From Sphagnum compactum (taxonomy: Eukaryota; Bryophyta; Sphagnopsida; Sphagnales): a stretch of 64,000 nt of DNA. How positions within the stretch are numbered: the stretch's first letter is position 1; every line of letters starts with the position of its first letter. Made by a program: the position numbers and the translations under genes. The DNA is taken from the NCBI GenBank assembly GCA_965153455.1, contig OZ234494.1:19902001-19966000 (forward strand), in the 5' to 3' direction. Below, piece after piece: positions 24,357-35,163 of this stretch. Below the pieces are notes generated by a model. That model searched no databases, was not told the DNA's origin, and worked only from the letters and a program-made list of their open reading frames with translations.

Positions 24357-25227
24357 TTACCCCCAGAATGGAGGGACAGAGGCTTCAAGTAAGTTGAGAT
24401 CTGTGGCATTAAGTACTCCCAGAGACGACTCTAGCACTGCAGCGGGGATGTTGCTCAGCAGCAACTGGTTTGCTGCAACCAAGAATCCAGGAGATTGCGA
24501 ATTCAGACTGTTGAAGCTGATTGCAGGTCCAGCGCCCACGTTGATTTGGAAATGAAGAGTGCCCTTTGGGAAGATGTAGATGTCTCCCTTTTGCAACGTT
24601 TCTGCATATAGCACGCCGTCGAAGCTAATGAAGCCTGTGTAAATGGAGCCTTGCACTACGAATAATGTCTCACTAGCGAAAGGATGGGTATGGGGAGGAA
24701 CGACTCCCCCGATTCCGAAATCCAGTCGAACATGGGAGATGCCGAGTGTGTTGAGAGCTGGGTACTCCAAGACAGCTCCAAATGTGGGGTATGCGTTTTG
24801 TACCGGTGACAGAAACATTTCCTGAAATTAAACCGAATGCAGGCAAAGAAAGATTTAACAGGATTGAAATCTCTGGTCGATAATTCAAGCTTTCCAACTC
24901 CTGACTATGAGCAATGGTATATCATCTAGGCTAGCATAGAAAAAGCATTTCATGCCACTACCCGATGTCAAGTTTGAGGATCGAACCAGGGGTGCGGAAG
25001 CCCGTGAAGAGAAAGTCTTTGGACGTAACATTTGCGCGATCCTTGCAAGGAAACCCATTGACCCGTGGCGCGCTTGGGGACAGATCTGCCACGCAGAAAT
25101 CCTGCAACGGATCCGGATCTGCTGCTTGCACCATTACTGCTCCAGCGACTAACGCTGTACATACAAATGCGACAATTATCCGCCAAGCGTGGCAAGAGCC
25201 CATACCGGAACGAATGCTGTAAGTCAT
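24357..25227 (-). pseudogene. Germin-like protein, copy B (frame-disrupted)
   Basis: Copy B is closely similar to copy A. Exon 1 runs from the ATG at 25225-25227 to a GT donor after 24962 (signal peptide, DPDPLQDFCVADL, NGFPCKD). Exon 2 runs from 24821 to the TAA at 24357, with PPHTHPFASETLFVVQG and GDIYIFPKGTLHFQINVG intact, and ends in FWG. Relative to copy A there is one extra base in the T-run at 24795-24798, so NVSVTGT and AYPTFG lie in different frames. The donor phase (two bases carried over) also fails to fit. As written, splicing would give a truncated protein with no cupin domain. A sequencing error in a homopolymer could explain the first defect. It stands in tandem with copy A on the same strand, about 5.7 kb apart. 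Confidence 0.8.
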
Positions 25228-25316
25228 GATGGCTTGATCAGTACTGAAAGCTTGAGTGATGAAAGCAGCTGTAGAGCTGTGTGTGGAAAATTGGAGGAGT
25301 GTGGTACGACTGAGTG

Positions 25317-25322
25317 TATATA
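25317..25322 (-). promoter_or_regulatory. TATA box of germin-like copy B
   Basis: On the minus strand CTATATAC lies about 90 bp before the start codon, with a spacing that would place transcription start about 60 bp upstream of the ATG. The surrounding sequence is conserved in copy A, where the motif is the weaker GTATAC. Confidence 0.5.
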
Positions 25323-25639
25323 GGTACTGAACACTATATTCGGGGTTGTTCTATAACTTCTAATAGGACTCCGGCGAACGAGGTGCTGGATGAGAGTAAG
25401 AGTAGAGGTGCAGGCTGATACGATGGAATACTGTTGGTGCTTGAAATGACATGAATTCAGCTTCAGTTTTATACCAAACTTTGCGTACGTTCCAAGAATT
25501 CTCACGAGTCCAACAGAATTCAATCAGGTGCTTTGTGAAGCCAGGTAGGAAATTTAGTTCTGACGACATTACTTGGACACTCGGCAGATTGTAACTTCTT
25601 GAGATCTCTTGGATAGTGAGATCCGAGAAGCTGCAGGGC

Positions 25640-26456
25640 TGGAGAATTCCGAGTGGATTCAAAGTCAAAAATTGTGTATAATTTAGTTCTCATGTAAAAC
25701 CACGAGTCAGTCGAAGAAGATAAGTATGATCCCGGCAACTGAAGAGAGTGAAGGCCAGCCAGCGTGAGAGATTCAATGCAAGACGAGCCTACCAACGAGC
25801 GCGCCTCGGGCCCCTCTCTGCCCCGTTAGTCAGCCTGTGTTTGCAGCTGGGTGTGGTGCGCAAAGAGCGGAGGCGATAAGAGCATGTGGAAGGTTCCCTG
25901 TACCCGAGAACCAAAATACAATTCGACAAATGTAAGGAGCCTGCTTCAAATATCATTAAAAGAAAGTGCAGCCTGAAATTCTGTGCGCTCAAATATTTAC
26001 GTTTTACATCGTCTCCAAAAATACTCCCAAATGAGAGAGCATTAGGAGAAACCACTTGGGAACTGTAAGAAAGTATATTACTTCTGCTGGAATCTTATAC
26101 GTTCATCCTTTTCTGCATTGTACTTTATGTAGCCACTGACTTTGACCTCACGACGCTTGATTTGCGCTTTGCTTTAATTAACATCTCTTTTCTGAGAAAA
26201 AGGGTGTGGGTACCCCACGAGGCAAACGTGCTAGCCACAATAGCCATAGCAGCTGCTGTCCCTCCCTCAGTAGCCAGGGTTATGTGAACTCTTAGGGGAA
26301 ACAGGGATGTTTCCTTTCATTTAAATAATGAATTCACCACAGAGGAGGTCAAACTAAGGGCGGTGACTAGAAGGCAATGGTTTTCAACGTCATGGATGCA
26401 CTGTCCTGCGTCTGTGAAATGTCTCATTTGCCCTTGTACCAAACAAAAATCTTCCA
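25640..26456. other. Intergenic stretch upstream of germin-like copy B
   Basis: No gene is recognised. A minus-strand open frame at 25789-26055 and a plus-strand frame opposite show no family features. The similarity to the copy A upstream region ends at about 25635 ('gtgagatccgagaagctgc'). Confidence 0.4.
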
Positions 26457-28618
26457 CTCTGGGCATGTTCAGATCCTTTTACTGGTTTCTCTTCACATTA
26501 TCTGTTCATTTGTAGCACATGGACTTACTTTGCTTTGATTGTCACCTGTTCTTGGAATAGGGTTGAACAATATTGAATAGGTATATGTGTTAGTCATTCA
26601 TGGGACCTAGGGAACTGGGGTAGCATGCCTGCAACCGTTTTCCAATTGAATTCCACAAATGGTCCTTTGTTCTCATCGATGTTCCCAAAGAAATCCCCCC
26701 AACAACTTTAGCTTATGTTCACAAGTGTCCATATACGAAATCCCAAAGACTGTTCCCATCAATTCTTGTTCCTGGTGGAATAAGAACTCAAAACAGTCTT
26801 ACATAAATGTTTCCAAAGTTTCCAGTATGTTCAAAGTATATTTTCAAGTCAGGCTTTGGATTAATATTTCCCCAAAACATAGTTTCAAGGTGTTCTCACC
26901 CCACCCTTATTAGGAGCTCCTCTCTAAGGAGAATTGCTAAAGGAATGTCAGTGTCATGGAACTCACAATTTGCCTTCAAGCAAGTAATATAAGTATTTAA
27001 CACACGTAGAAGTGAAATGCATCTCCACTTGAAAATCACTAATTCATGTGCTACCGACCACATTTTGTCCAGTTCCTCAAATGTATGCCTAGTCTCTCCT
27101 CCTCTGTATACCCACACCTTGCAATGTATGGTAGAAAAACAATTTGGAACCATACTTGAGCTTGACCATTGTTATACCTGCTTGTAGCAGAAGTTCCTCT
27201 CTTTGCTGCTCAAGGTATTCCATTTTAGAAAAAACCTTTTATGTCATCTTGAAGGATTTGGTTTATGTGTGCACTCCTCTGATGGCCTCAAGTTTGATTT
27301 ATGTGGGGAAAAAAAAAGGACTGGACTGGTCACCACTCCACGCTCAGAGTTTTAAAAAGGGGTAAAAACTGATTGTTTATTTCTTGAGGAGTATTTCCTA
27401 TCCAAACAAAATGTGACCCACCCATATTTCATAAGTTAGTATTTAGGTCTACTCCATTCAACATACTAAATTAATTTCCTAAAAGGTTTAAGTACAATGT
27501 TTCGTGAAATATACTTGGGGAACTATGTATACATGTTCTCAGTGGAAGGTGTATTCACATACATCACATGCTGCTCTTTTCAAAACAGGGGTTAAAAGAT
27601 ACATATGAAAGAAGCTGTGTAGGAGCCTGAAGAATTGGGCTAGGCAATAATGCCTTTTTGGCATAAGTTGACCCTTGAACGCTCCCTTCCTAACCCTCAA
27701 AACGACACTCACAAAATTTTAATGCTGCAAGAAAATGTTGGAGCGGTTTGGCCATTTATGAAAGGAGAGGACACCTTATGAAACCATAATCCTCCAATAA
27801 GATGTCGGCCAAGGATTACCATTAAGACATACAGAGTTCAAGCATCAGAGTTGAAAAGGATCCAATGTGGAAGGGCACATTCAGCCCCGACATTTTCACA
27901 TTACATGGAGTGATTTTGATAGCACCCTTTGCATCCAAAACTGGCAATTGCTGCTTCTAAGGAAGGTCATACAAAGTCAAGTACACAGTAAGAGTATTGG
28001 GAGCCAAACCCATCTGGGATCCCTGCAATAGACAAAAGGTCCTTAATTTCTCAGACGGAAGTAATCTCAATGGACAGGCGAAGATATGCATGCATCCTAC
28101 ATTGTTAATGGCATGGCAGGTGGTGCTCTTTTGCAGCTGGATTTTTGCAGTTCAAGTGGTACCATATATAATTGCAGAAGTTATGGAGCACATGGGTGAA
28201 AGGAAGACTTTTAGTACAATCTTGCAAATGAAAATCTGTATAGAGAGGTCCATAATCCAAAGCTGAAAGGAAGACTTTTAGTGCAATCTTGCAAATGAAA
28301 AATCGGTAAGAAGAGGTCCATAATCCAAAGCTGAAAGGAAGACTTGTAGGACAATCTTGCAAAAGAAAAATCGGTAAAAGAGGTCCATAGTCCATAGGTG
28401 AAAGGAAGACTTTTAGTACAATCTTGCAAATGAAAAATCGGTAAAAGAGGTTGTGGCTAGTGCCCTTTGCTAGTTCCTACTTTAATTAGTTCACATGGCC
28501 TCTTCCTTGGTCAGAGCTGATGGTACTTGATACTTATTACTATCAACCAGGCCCATATTGCCCTCAGTCTACGCTTTGTACAACTTGGCCAGACTCAACT
28601 CACGGCCACCAGCGCACC
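26457..28618 (+). repeat. Long direct repeat, left copy
   Basis: This segment and 38743-40629 are highly similar over nearly their whole length and in the same orientation. Both start at CTCTGGGCAxGTTCAGATCC and both end at CCACCAGCGCACCA. The left copy has an extra 67-bp tandem array near its right end. On the minus strand both copies keep a coding-like segment (LDKMW, VAHELVIFKWRC, CEFHDT, PLAILLREE); the frame is continuous for longer in the right copy. The design could be an LTR pair 12 kb apart, but I see no target-site duplication, primer binding site or polypurine tract, so two insertions of one repeat family or a segmental duplication fit as well. Confidence 0.8.
28198..28450 (+). repeat. 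Tandem array, 67-68 bp period, about 3.75 copies
   Basis: Units start with GAAAGGAAGACTT at 28198, 28265, 28333 and 28400. Each contains AATCTTGCAAATGAAAAATC and GAGGTCCATA. The array interrupts the left long direct repeat and is absent from the right copy, which shows a short junction (AATTGAAGAAGAAG) at the same point. It therefore arose, or was lost, after the two copies separated. Confidence 0.9.
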
Positions 28619-28619
28619 A

Positions 28620-29270
28620 TGCAGAATGGATGGTGTGTGGATTGGAAACAAGTTTTCATTGTTTTCCTGTCCCATAGCTAATCACAGTGGTTAGTTGTGC
28701 ACTAACCATTCACCTACCTATTTGCCACCAAGTACCTTACTTTCTCACTTGCATAATTTGCACTTGCATTCCCTACCTACTTGCCAAGGTACTTGCGCAC
28801 TTCATAGGTAGCTACCTAGGTGGTGAAGTGGGGAGTTATGGGGAAGGTTACCAAGTTGGAACCATGGTAACTCAGTTGTAGTTCATCCACAACGCCATCA
28901 TAAAGGGGTTTGAAAGGTTCTTGGTCAAATAGTTGGAGTGAACCAGCAGCCACCAGTCCACCAGTTCAGGATGAGGCTGTTCAAACCGTTTTAGGGATGA
29001 ACCAAAAACACATCCTTTCCCTTGCCCAAAGATTTTTCAGCCTTTTTTCTGCCCCAAAATTTTCCCCTCCTACCTACCTCCCTCGCTTCAGTTCCCGCTC
29101 ACTCCATCTCTAGTGTTCAGGAGAGTTATCAAGCTTGAATAGCACAAAACTTGAAGGAAACACAAGACACAAGGCTTGAGGAAGGTGGAGAGCTCAACAT
29201 TGAAAGAACATGGAGAGGAGAAGGCAAGAGGAGTGCTTCATCCCAAATGTTGAAGCAGGAGAAGAAAGGT
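28620..29270. other. Stretch right of the left direct repeat
   Basis: No gene is recognised. Words of the type 'cctacctacttgcc' and 'ataggtagctacctagg' occur near 28.77-28.83 kb. At 28934-28956 'agtgaaccagcagccacca' repeats the arm sequence of the foldback element at 34281-34455. From 29130 to 29270 a purine-rich stretch ends in AAAG followed by GTAAGC, which would serve as a splice donor, but no matching exon is evident. Confidence 0.4.
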
Positions 29271-29840
29271 AAGCTCCCTCTTTTTTTGCATTTTTTTTCT
29301 TCCCTATGGTGTTTTTTTTTCCCTTTGTTTTTTTTTTTTTCTTTTGGTGGAGAAGAAGAAGACACCATCCACTTCTTGTTTTGTTTTTTTTTTATGTTTG
29401 AAGCGAAAAAGGTGACTGCACAAACATGTCATCGCCTTTTTTCTCTTCTATTTTTTGTTGCGAATAAGGCGATGGCAACAAGCATGCTACCAACACCCAA
29501 TTTTTCCTTCTTTCTACTTGAAACGAAAAAGATGATGGCAGCAAGCTTGTTGCCTTCACTTTTTTTTTTCCTTTTATTACTATTACGAACAAGGCAATTT
29601 GCTATCATTGCCTTTTTTTTTTTTTCTTTTTATTTGAAGCGAAAATGGGCAGCGATAACAAGTTTGTTGCCGTTACCTTTTTTTTCTTTTGTTGGTGTTG
29701 TTGCAAAGAAGGCAACAACAACTGTCATCACCTTTTTCAAGTGTTTTGCTGGAAAGAAGGCAATGGTTTGCTAAACCTTAAACGCTTCTTTCTTTTTTTC
29801 TTTCTTTTTTAACTTGCTTTCTTTTTTTTTCTTCTTCTTT
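29270..29840. repeat. Pyrimidine-rich low-complexity region with degenerate tandem repeat
   Basis: Long T-runs broken by C alternate with a degenerate unit of about 110-120 bp that contains 'gaagcgaaaa', 'ggcgatggcaacaag' and 'gttgcc'. The long plus-strand open frame across it (29151-29774) is a by-product of TTT and CTT codons and would encode mostly F and L. I do not regard it as a gene. Confidence 0.7.
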
Positions 29841-29934
29841 TCTGGTCCTTTTGTTGCGAATAATTGTTAATTGCTCATTAGAATTGACAATTAATAATGA
29901 TTTGGTGGTTTTAAATGTTTAGGGTTACAATGGC

Positions 29935-30845
29935 TAAAGGAAGGAGACTGAAGAAAGTTGATGGTGATTTGGAAGCTAAGAAGCAACATGTTATTTCATC
30001 AGAACCGACAATTGGGGAGCAAATGTTGTTCCATTAGAACCAAGGTTTGATGAATCAAGCAATCCATGTGGCTTAGAGTTGGCAATGATGGTTGTTTATT
30101 ATTTAAATGATGAAATCCCTTCCAATATAGATTGAAGATTTCAATCGAAAAATGTTGGGTTAGATTGTTTTAGAATCTACATGCATTGATCAAATGTAGA
30201 AAAATAAATTGTACAAAAAAATTTAAATTTAATTATACCTGTACCTTCTACCATTTGATGAAAAGTGTGGGATTTGTTTTTCAAAAAAAAATTATTACAA
30301 TACTTGAAAAAAGTTAGAGTTTGTAGTAATTACATTTGATTATGTGATTTTATGTTTTGTAATACCTACATTCTATTTTGTGATTTTTTTATGTTTAAGG
30401 TTTTAGGATTAAGGTTTTTTTATTACGAAGTAAAGATTTATTTGTTTTTATAGTTTTTGATTTAGGTTCGAAGTTTGAAACTGACCAAGCCTCTTAGCCA
30501 TTGGCACCCCTTATCCATTTAATATGGCTTGGAAGGACAAAAAGTGGATGAAAATTGGGTAGAAATCGAAATGTAAAGTTGGCATTTGCATTGTTGCATA
30601 TTCTATCAAATGGTTGTTAACCAAGCATTTGAAGGAAGTGCATGGCTTAGTGTCAAAAAAGGTCAAACCTCGAAGGTTTTCAACTTCTAAAAGAGGTCTT
30701 TGACATCAAGACCACGCTAAAAAATGAACACTCGCATCTTGGGAGCTACCATGGCTATGCAAAAACGAAATGTTGAAAATGTTGTCAATTACATTCATGA
30801 CAAAGCCCAACGCGAGTGGCATAAAATGATAATTGTTGCAGAACA
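29935..30845 (+). pseudogene. Relic of a C2H2-finger protein, probably transposon-derived
   Basis: At 29935 the plus strand reads MAKGRRLKKVDGDLEAKKQH, and after several hundred AT-rich bases a second block begins with GTPYPFNMAWKDKKWMKIG. Directly after it comes a zinc-finger pattern C-x4-C-x12-H-x4-H (KCKVGIC ... KHLKEVHG, about 30569-30642), followed by KKVKPRRFSTSKRG and, past a stop, by MNTRILGATMAMQKRN and WHKMIIVAEQ. Stops separate the blocks, so no full protein can be made. A finger followed by a basic tail suits a DNA-binding protein. I cannot name the family. Confidence 0.5.
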
Positions 30846-30849
30846 ATTT

Positions 30850-33490
30850 TCAATGGTTTTTTTAGCATTTTTTGATCCACCCATTTTTGTACATCTTTTA
30901 TAAATATATTTTTTTCCTATTCACATTAGTTTGACGAGTATATGATTAATCATATATGTCTTATTTTTTATCATTTTCTTAGTGCTTTAGATGTAATAAT
31001 CAAAATTTGAATAGTCCCACATGCACATTTTATAATTAATTTGTGTAAGGTTTACAAAGATCAAAATGAACATTATGCAATACCTACATCTAATGTATTT
31101 AGGATTCACATCACTTAAAGATTCTCAAAACAATACCCACATTCTAATTAACTTATTACGGTTATCATGAAACTAAACATGCAATACCTACATCCTTTCT
31201 ATTCTAACTTCTGTAAGGTCATTTCAAATATGCAAAACCTGCATGTAGGTCTCATAAATAATTGTTGGTTTTTCACATCCATTGCAATACCCACTTTTAA
31301 GTCTTTTAAATAATAGCTAATTTTTTTAACATCCATTGTAATACCTGCATATAGGTCCATAAATAGTTGTTGATTTTTAACATCTTTTGCAATACCCACA
31401 TATATGTCTTTAGAGCAATATTTATGGGATTCATATGATTTAATAATCTTTTTTAAGTATCAACAAATAATGTCATAATTAAGGAAATATTAAAAATTTA
31501 TTTCAAATAATGTAAATGATTGATTATCATATTTAAAAAATCATTTTATAAATATTAGTTAATTGATTATTTGGTTGAACCTGAATTATTCATATAATTA
31601 AAATTTAGATCTAAAAATCAAATTGATAAATCGATATTTAATTTATATTATTTTAATTAGATTTTTTATGTTGATAAGTTATTCAAATAATTATTTTAGA
31701 TAATTATTCATGACAATGAATTGTCATAAAACTAATTTAAGTATATAAAGAGACATATTTTGGGTACCCAAACCATTTATTGATTATTTTGAAGTGATTT
31801 TACATGTGGGTATTGCATTTTGAGTTGATTCTTCACTTAAGGGTGCTTAAATCACATATGGATTATTTGATTATTATTATTTCAGAATGAACTTGCATGC
31901 AAGTATTACATATAGGCTTTGGTCTTCATTCAAAGGCCACCCAAACTACATATTGGTTATTTCGAAATGACCCTACATGTGGATGTTGCATTTGGGGTTG
32001 TGTCTGCAATTCAAGTTACCTAAATCATCTAAAGGTTATATTGAAATGAACTTGAATATGGGTATTACATTTAGGGCTAGGTATTCATATAATTTTGTGA
32101 TACTTACACACGTGCTTATTTTCACTAATTACAAATTTGGCCTTAATTTTTTGAATTAAATAAAAATTGTAACAAAACACAAAAGAAAATATGTCTTTTA
32201 CCATTTTGTAATATTTCCAAACTAAGTTCTTTCATTTACAAAATATATGTATAATGACATTGCATTATTTTACATATGTTTAAGCCCGAAAAGTTTTGCC
32301 ATAAATGCACCCTAGATTTATTTTAATTGTTATATAATTATTTTTAAAATGTTAATTAATTTATATATCCCAAATTCTAAACCTAAACCATAATTCTAAC
32401 ATTCAGTAATAATTTTTACATTAAACCCTAACCTTGTATACCATCAATGTGACCAATTTTGCACTATGTTCATTTTTATATATGTTAAATCATACTATAA
32501 GGTGAACAAATAATTTTGAAAACATGAATTTCATGATGTATTGGTGGGGAATCAAATATTTAAAAACTATTTTCATGTTTCATAGTTATTTGAATTATCA
32601 CAATATGATACATATATTGCATTTAAACAAAAATGGGTTAGGAAATACTAAACTTTAACAACTATGGAACATATGGAAACAAAGGAAATTCATAATTATG
32701 TTATTGATTTAAACAAGTGATAAGATTAAAAACTAATACAATGAGCAAAGTCTAGAGTATAAACCTTAAGCCTTGATATATATGAACCAAAATCTTTGAC
32801 ATTAAATCATAAAGCATAACCCTAAAAATCCAAATGATATTTTGCCATAAGCTTTATATAACCTTAACTATGCAAACCCTAACAAAAAAAGGTCTTAGTG
32901 ATATATGCTCTAAACCTAAGAAACTATGCAAAACATACAAATTATATAATGCAAAACAATTTTTTTATAAAGAACATAGGAAAAAAATTAGAAACCAAAA
33001 TTTTAAGCTTTTAAACTACAAACATTTACTGAAAAAAAAACTTTAATTTTAAAAAACAATTAAATAAAATTTGTTAAACTTAAAAGAGAATATATGTTTA
33101 TTACTTTTGTGTGATCTCTGCAAGCTAATTTTTTTTCATTTTCTTTGAAAAAGATATAAAATGAAATTGTATTACTTCACATATGTCTAAACCCTAAAAA
33201 TTTCCCCCCAAATTTAACATAGTTTAAATTAATTACTATAGATTTGTGAAAAATTTGTTAACTAATTTATGTGTCCCAACTTTAAACTTAAAACATAATC
33301 CAATAGTACATATTCATCATAATTACATGAAAAGATGTATTGTAATGTCCATGCCATAAATAAATTAAGTAAAAAAATTAAAATATGCATTAATTAAACT
33401 AAAATGGTTACAATTATAACATTGTTTACACTATAAATTATTTATAATACTTACATATGAGGACCTATGTTCATCATCCATGAATCAGAG
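30850..33490. other. AT-rich stretch with diverged repeat blocks
   Basis: No gene is recognised. At 31070-31410 the phrase 'tgcaatacccacat' recurs with a spacing near 60-65 bp, and at 31789-32080 its reverse complement 'atgtgggtattgcat' recurs with a spacing near 95 bp, so the two blocks point towards each other around an AT-rich centre. The remainder (32.1-33.5 kb) is AT-rich DNA with scattered 'aaaccctaa' words. Confidence 0.55.
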
Positions 33491-33499
33491 CGAACCTTA

Positions 33500-34140
33500 A
33501 TAAATTGATAGGTAGGATTGGGGGGTTGGAAAAAAGTGAATAGGTAATTAATTATGTTTTTTGCTATGTATAAAACATAGATAGGTAAGTAAGCATAGTG
33601 GTAGGTAAGAAGGTGGGTGCATAGAAAAATAAGTAGGTATATAGGTAGGTACTTGGGTTAATAGGTAGGTTAGTAAATAGAAAAAATGTTCAAGGAACAA
33701 ATAGATAGGTTATTAAAGTAGTTAGGCATGTAGGTAGGCAAGTTAATAGGTAGGAAGAAAATTACTTTAGCAAGGTAATGAGATAAATAAGTTAGTACAT
33801 AGGAAACAAGCTACCTTATCAAGGTGGTTAGGTTTGTAAAATACTTATGTCCATGCGGTGGTTGTGTATATAAGGTTGTTAAATTATAAGGTAGCTAGGT
33901 TAGTAGGGTAGGTAGTTAATACAATGGTTAAGTCAATAGGGAAGTGAAGTCAATAGGGTATGTAGTTAATAAGGTAATTAGGTTAATAGGGTAGGTAGTT
34001 AGTATAGTAGTTAAGTTAGTAGGATAACTAATTATTAGGGTAGCTATGTTAGTAGGGGATAATTAGTATTGTACCAAGGTTGGTATAGTACTTATGAAAG
34101 TAGCAAGGTGAGTAGGGTACCTATGTGTGAGGTTAAGTCT
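33500..34140 (+). repeat. Degenerate TAGG / GTTAG microsatellite tract
   Basis: Over about 640 bp the plus strand is built of words such as 'ataggtaggt', 'aggttagtag' and 'gggtaggtagtta'. The unit drifts from TAGG to GTTAGTAGG. The run is strand-asymmetric (G on the plus strand, almost no C). No reading frame or transposon end is seen inside it. Confidence 0.8.
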
Positions 34141-34280
34141 AGGGAAAAATGGTCAAGAACAAACCAAAAAAGAAAAAGTACAGTGGTCAGCATTGAAAAG
34201 AAATGGACTCTGACGAACCTCATCTGGCGTCGAATGAAAAAACAAAGCCCATCCAGTGTATAGATCAACCAACTAATGCA

Positions 34281-34455
34281 TTGGTGGCTGCTGGTTCACT
34301 CTAGCCATCACCTATCTTATATATTAATTGCCTTAGTCTGTCAGTATGTCTGTGACCACTGGACGCAGAGACAGACGGACCAGTCACTTTTCTCTGCGTC
34401 TAGTGGTCACAGATAGATTGACAAATTCTTGGGCCAGAGTGAACCAGCACCAAAG
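34281..34455. mobile_element. MITE-like foldback element with strong hairpin
   Basis: The left arm (34281-34306, GGTGGCTGCTGGTTCACTCT) and the right arm (34431-34455) are inverted copies with one 3-bp gap. Inside, 34339-34370 pairs with 34392-34423 over 32 bp with four mismatches (core CTGTGACCACTGGACGCAGA), leaving a 21-nt loop. Short length, nested inverted repeats and no coding capacity suit a foldback transposon or MITE. No clear target-site duplication was seen. A piece of the outer arm is also present at 28.94 kb, so the sequence is dispersed. Confidence 0.6.
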
Positions 34456-34469
34456 TTCCTTGAATGGGC

Positions 34470-34680
34470 AAATTAGGCCGTCCGTCGAGGTCCTGAAAGT
34501 TGAGGTCCTGTCCGTTCGTCAAGGTCCTAAAACCCAGATCGGGACCCGTCTATCCTTCTCTCTATCGAGGTCCTGAAACCCAGATCGGAATCCGTTTGTC
34601 TGTCTCTCTGTCGAGGTCCTAAAACCTAGATCGGGACCCGTCTGTCCGTTTATCTGTCGTTCACGTTCGTTTTCGCGCAG
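34470..34680. repeat. Tandem repeat 'cgaggtcctgaaacccagatcgg', inverse of the 23.5-kb family
   Basis: About four copies of a unit of roughly 50-60 bp contain CGAGGTCCTGAAACCCAGAT followed by CGGGACCCGTCTGTCCGT-like words. The reverse complement of this unit makes up the arrays at 23.54-23.95 kb (GATCTGAGTTTCAGAACCTC). The tract lies immediately right of the foldback element. Confidence 0.75.
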
Positions 34681-35163
34681 CAACTGCCGTCGTCGATGCT
34701 GCCTCAAATCCACCACCACTACAGTTTGTTCCGGAAATCTCCAAGCTCCCGCGGATGCTTTAGCAGCCAGTTGATTGCCACAACAAGCGCCCGCTGTGGT
34801 GTTTGTTTGGACTTTTGCTTCACTTTGATCCTTTGCTTTCTTTTTGCTCCTTCCTTTATTGCTATTGAAATTTCTTCTTCTGTCTTAGAATCAACTGCCG
34901 CATGTGTCTCTCTCATCAAGAAATCGGACACCAGGCAGGCTTATCTTGCGATGATAATAATAATCGTAATTACAACTCTTAATAGCAGTGGGAGGAGAAA
35001 CTATTGCTGAAATGCCGAAATATTGAGTACACGTTGATCATCCAGAATCCGTCGAAGCTGTTGTAGTGATGTTGTTTTAATTATTTCTTTCACGGTGGAC
35101 CTGCAATTTATGTGATCTACGTCTTCCACCGACAATATTGACATCGTCCGTCTATTTTGACAG

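Noticed and set aside
29151-29774. Long plus-strand open frame of 207 codons
   Set aside because: It is composed mostly of F, L and K codons from T-runs and a degenerate tandem repeat. It has no domain and no codon pattern typical of a gene.
34719-34931. Minus-strand open frame rich in K, E and Q
   Set aside because: It overlaps another frame on the plus strand and has no recognised domain or splice context.
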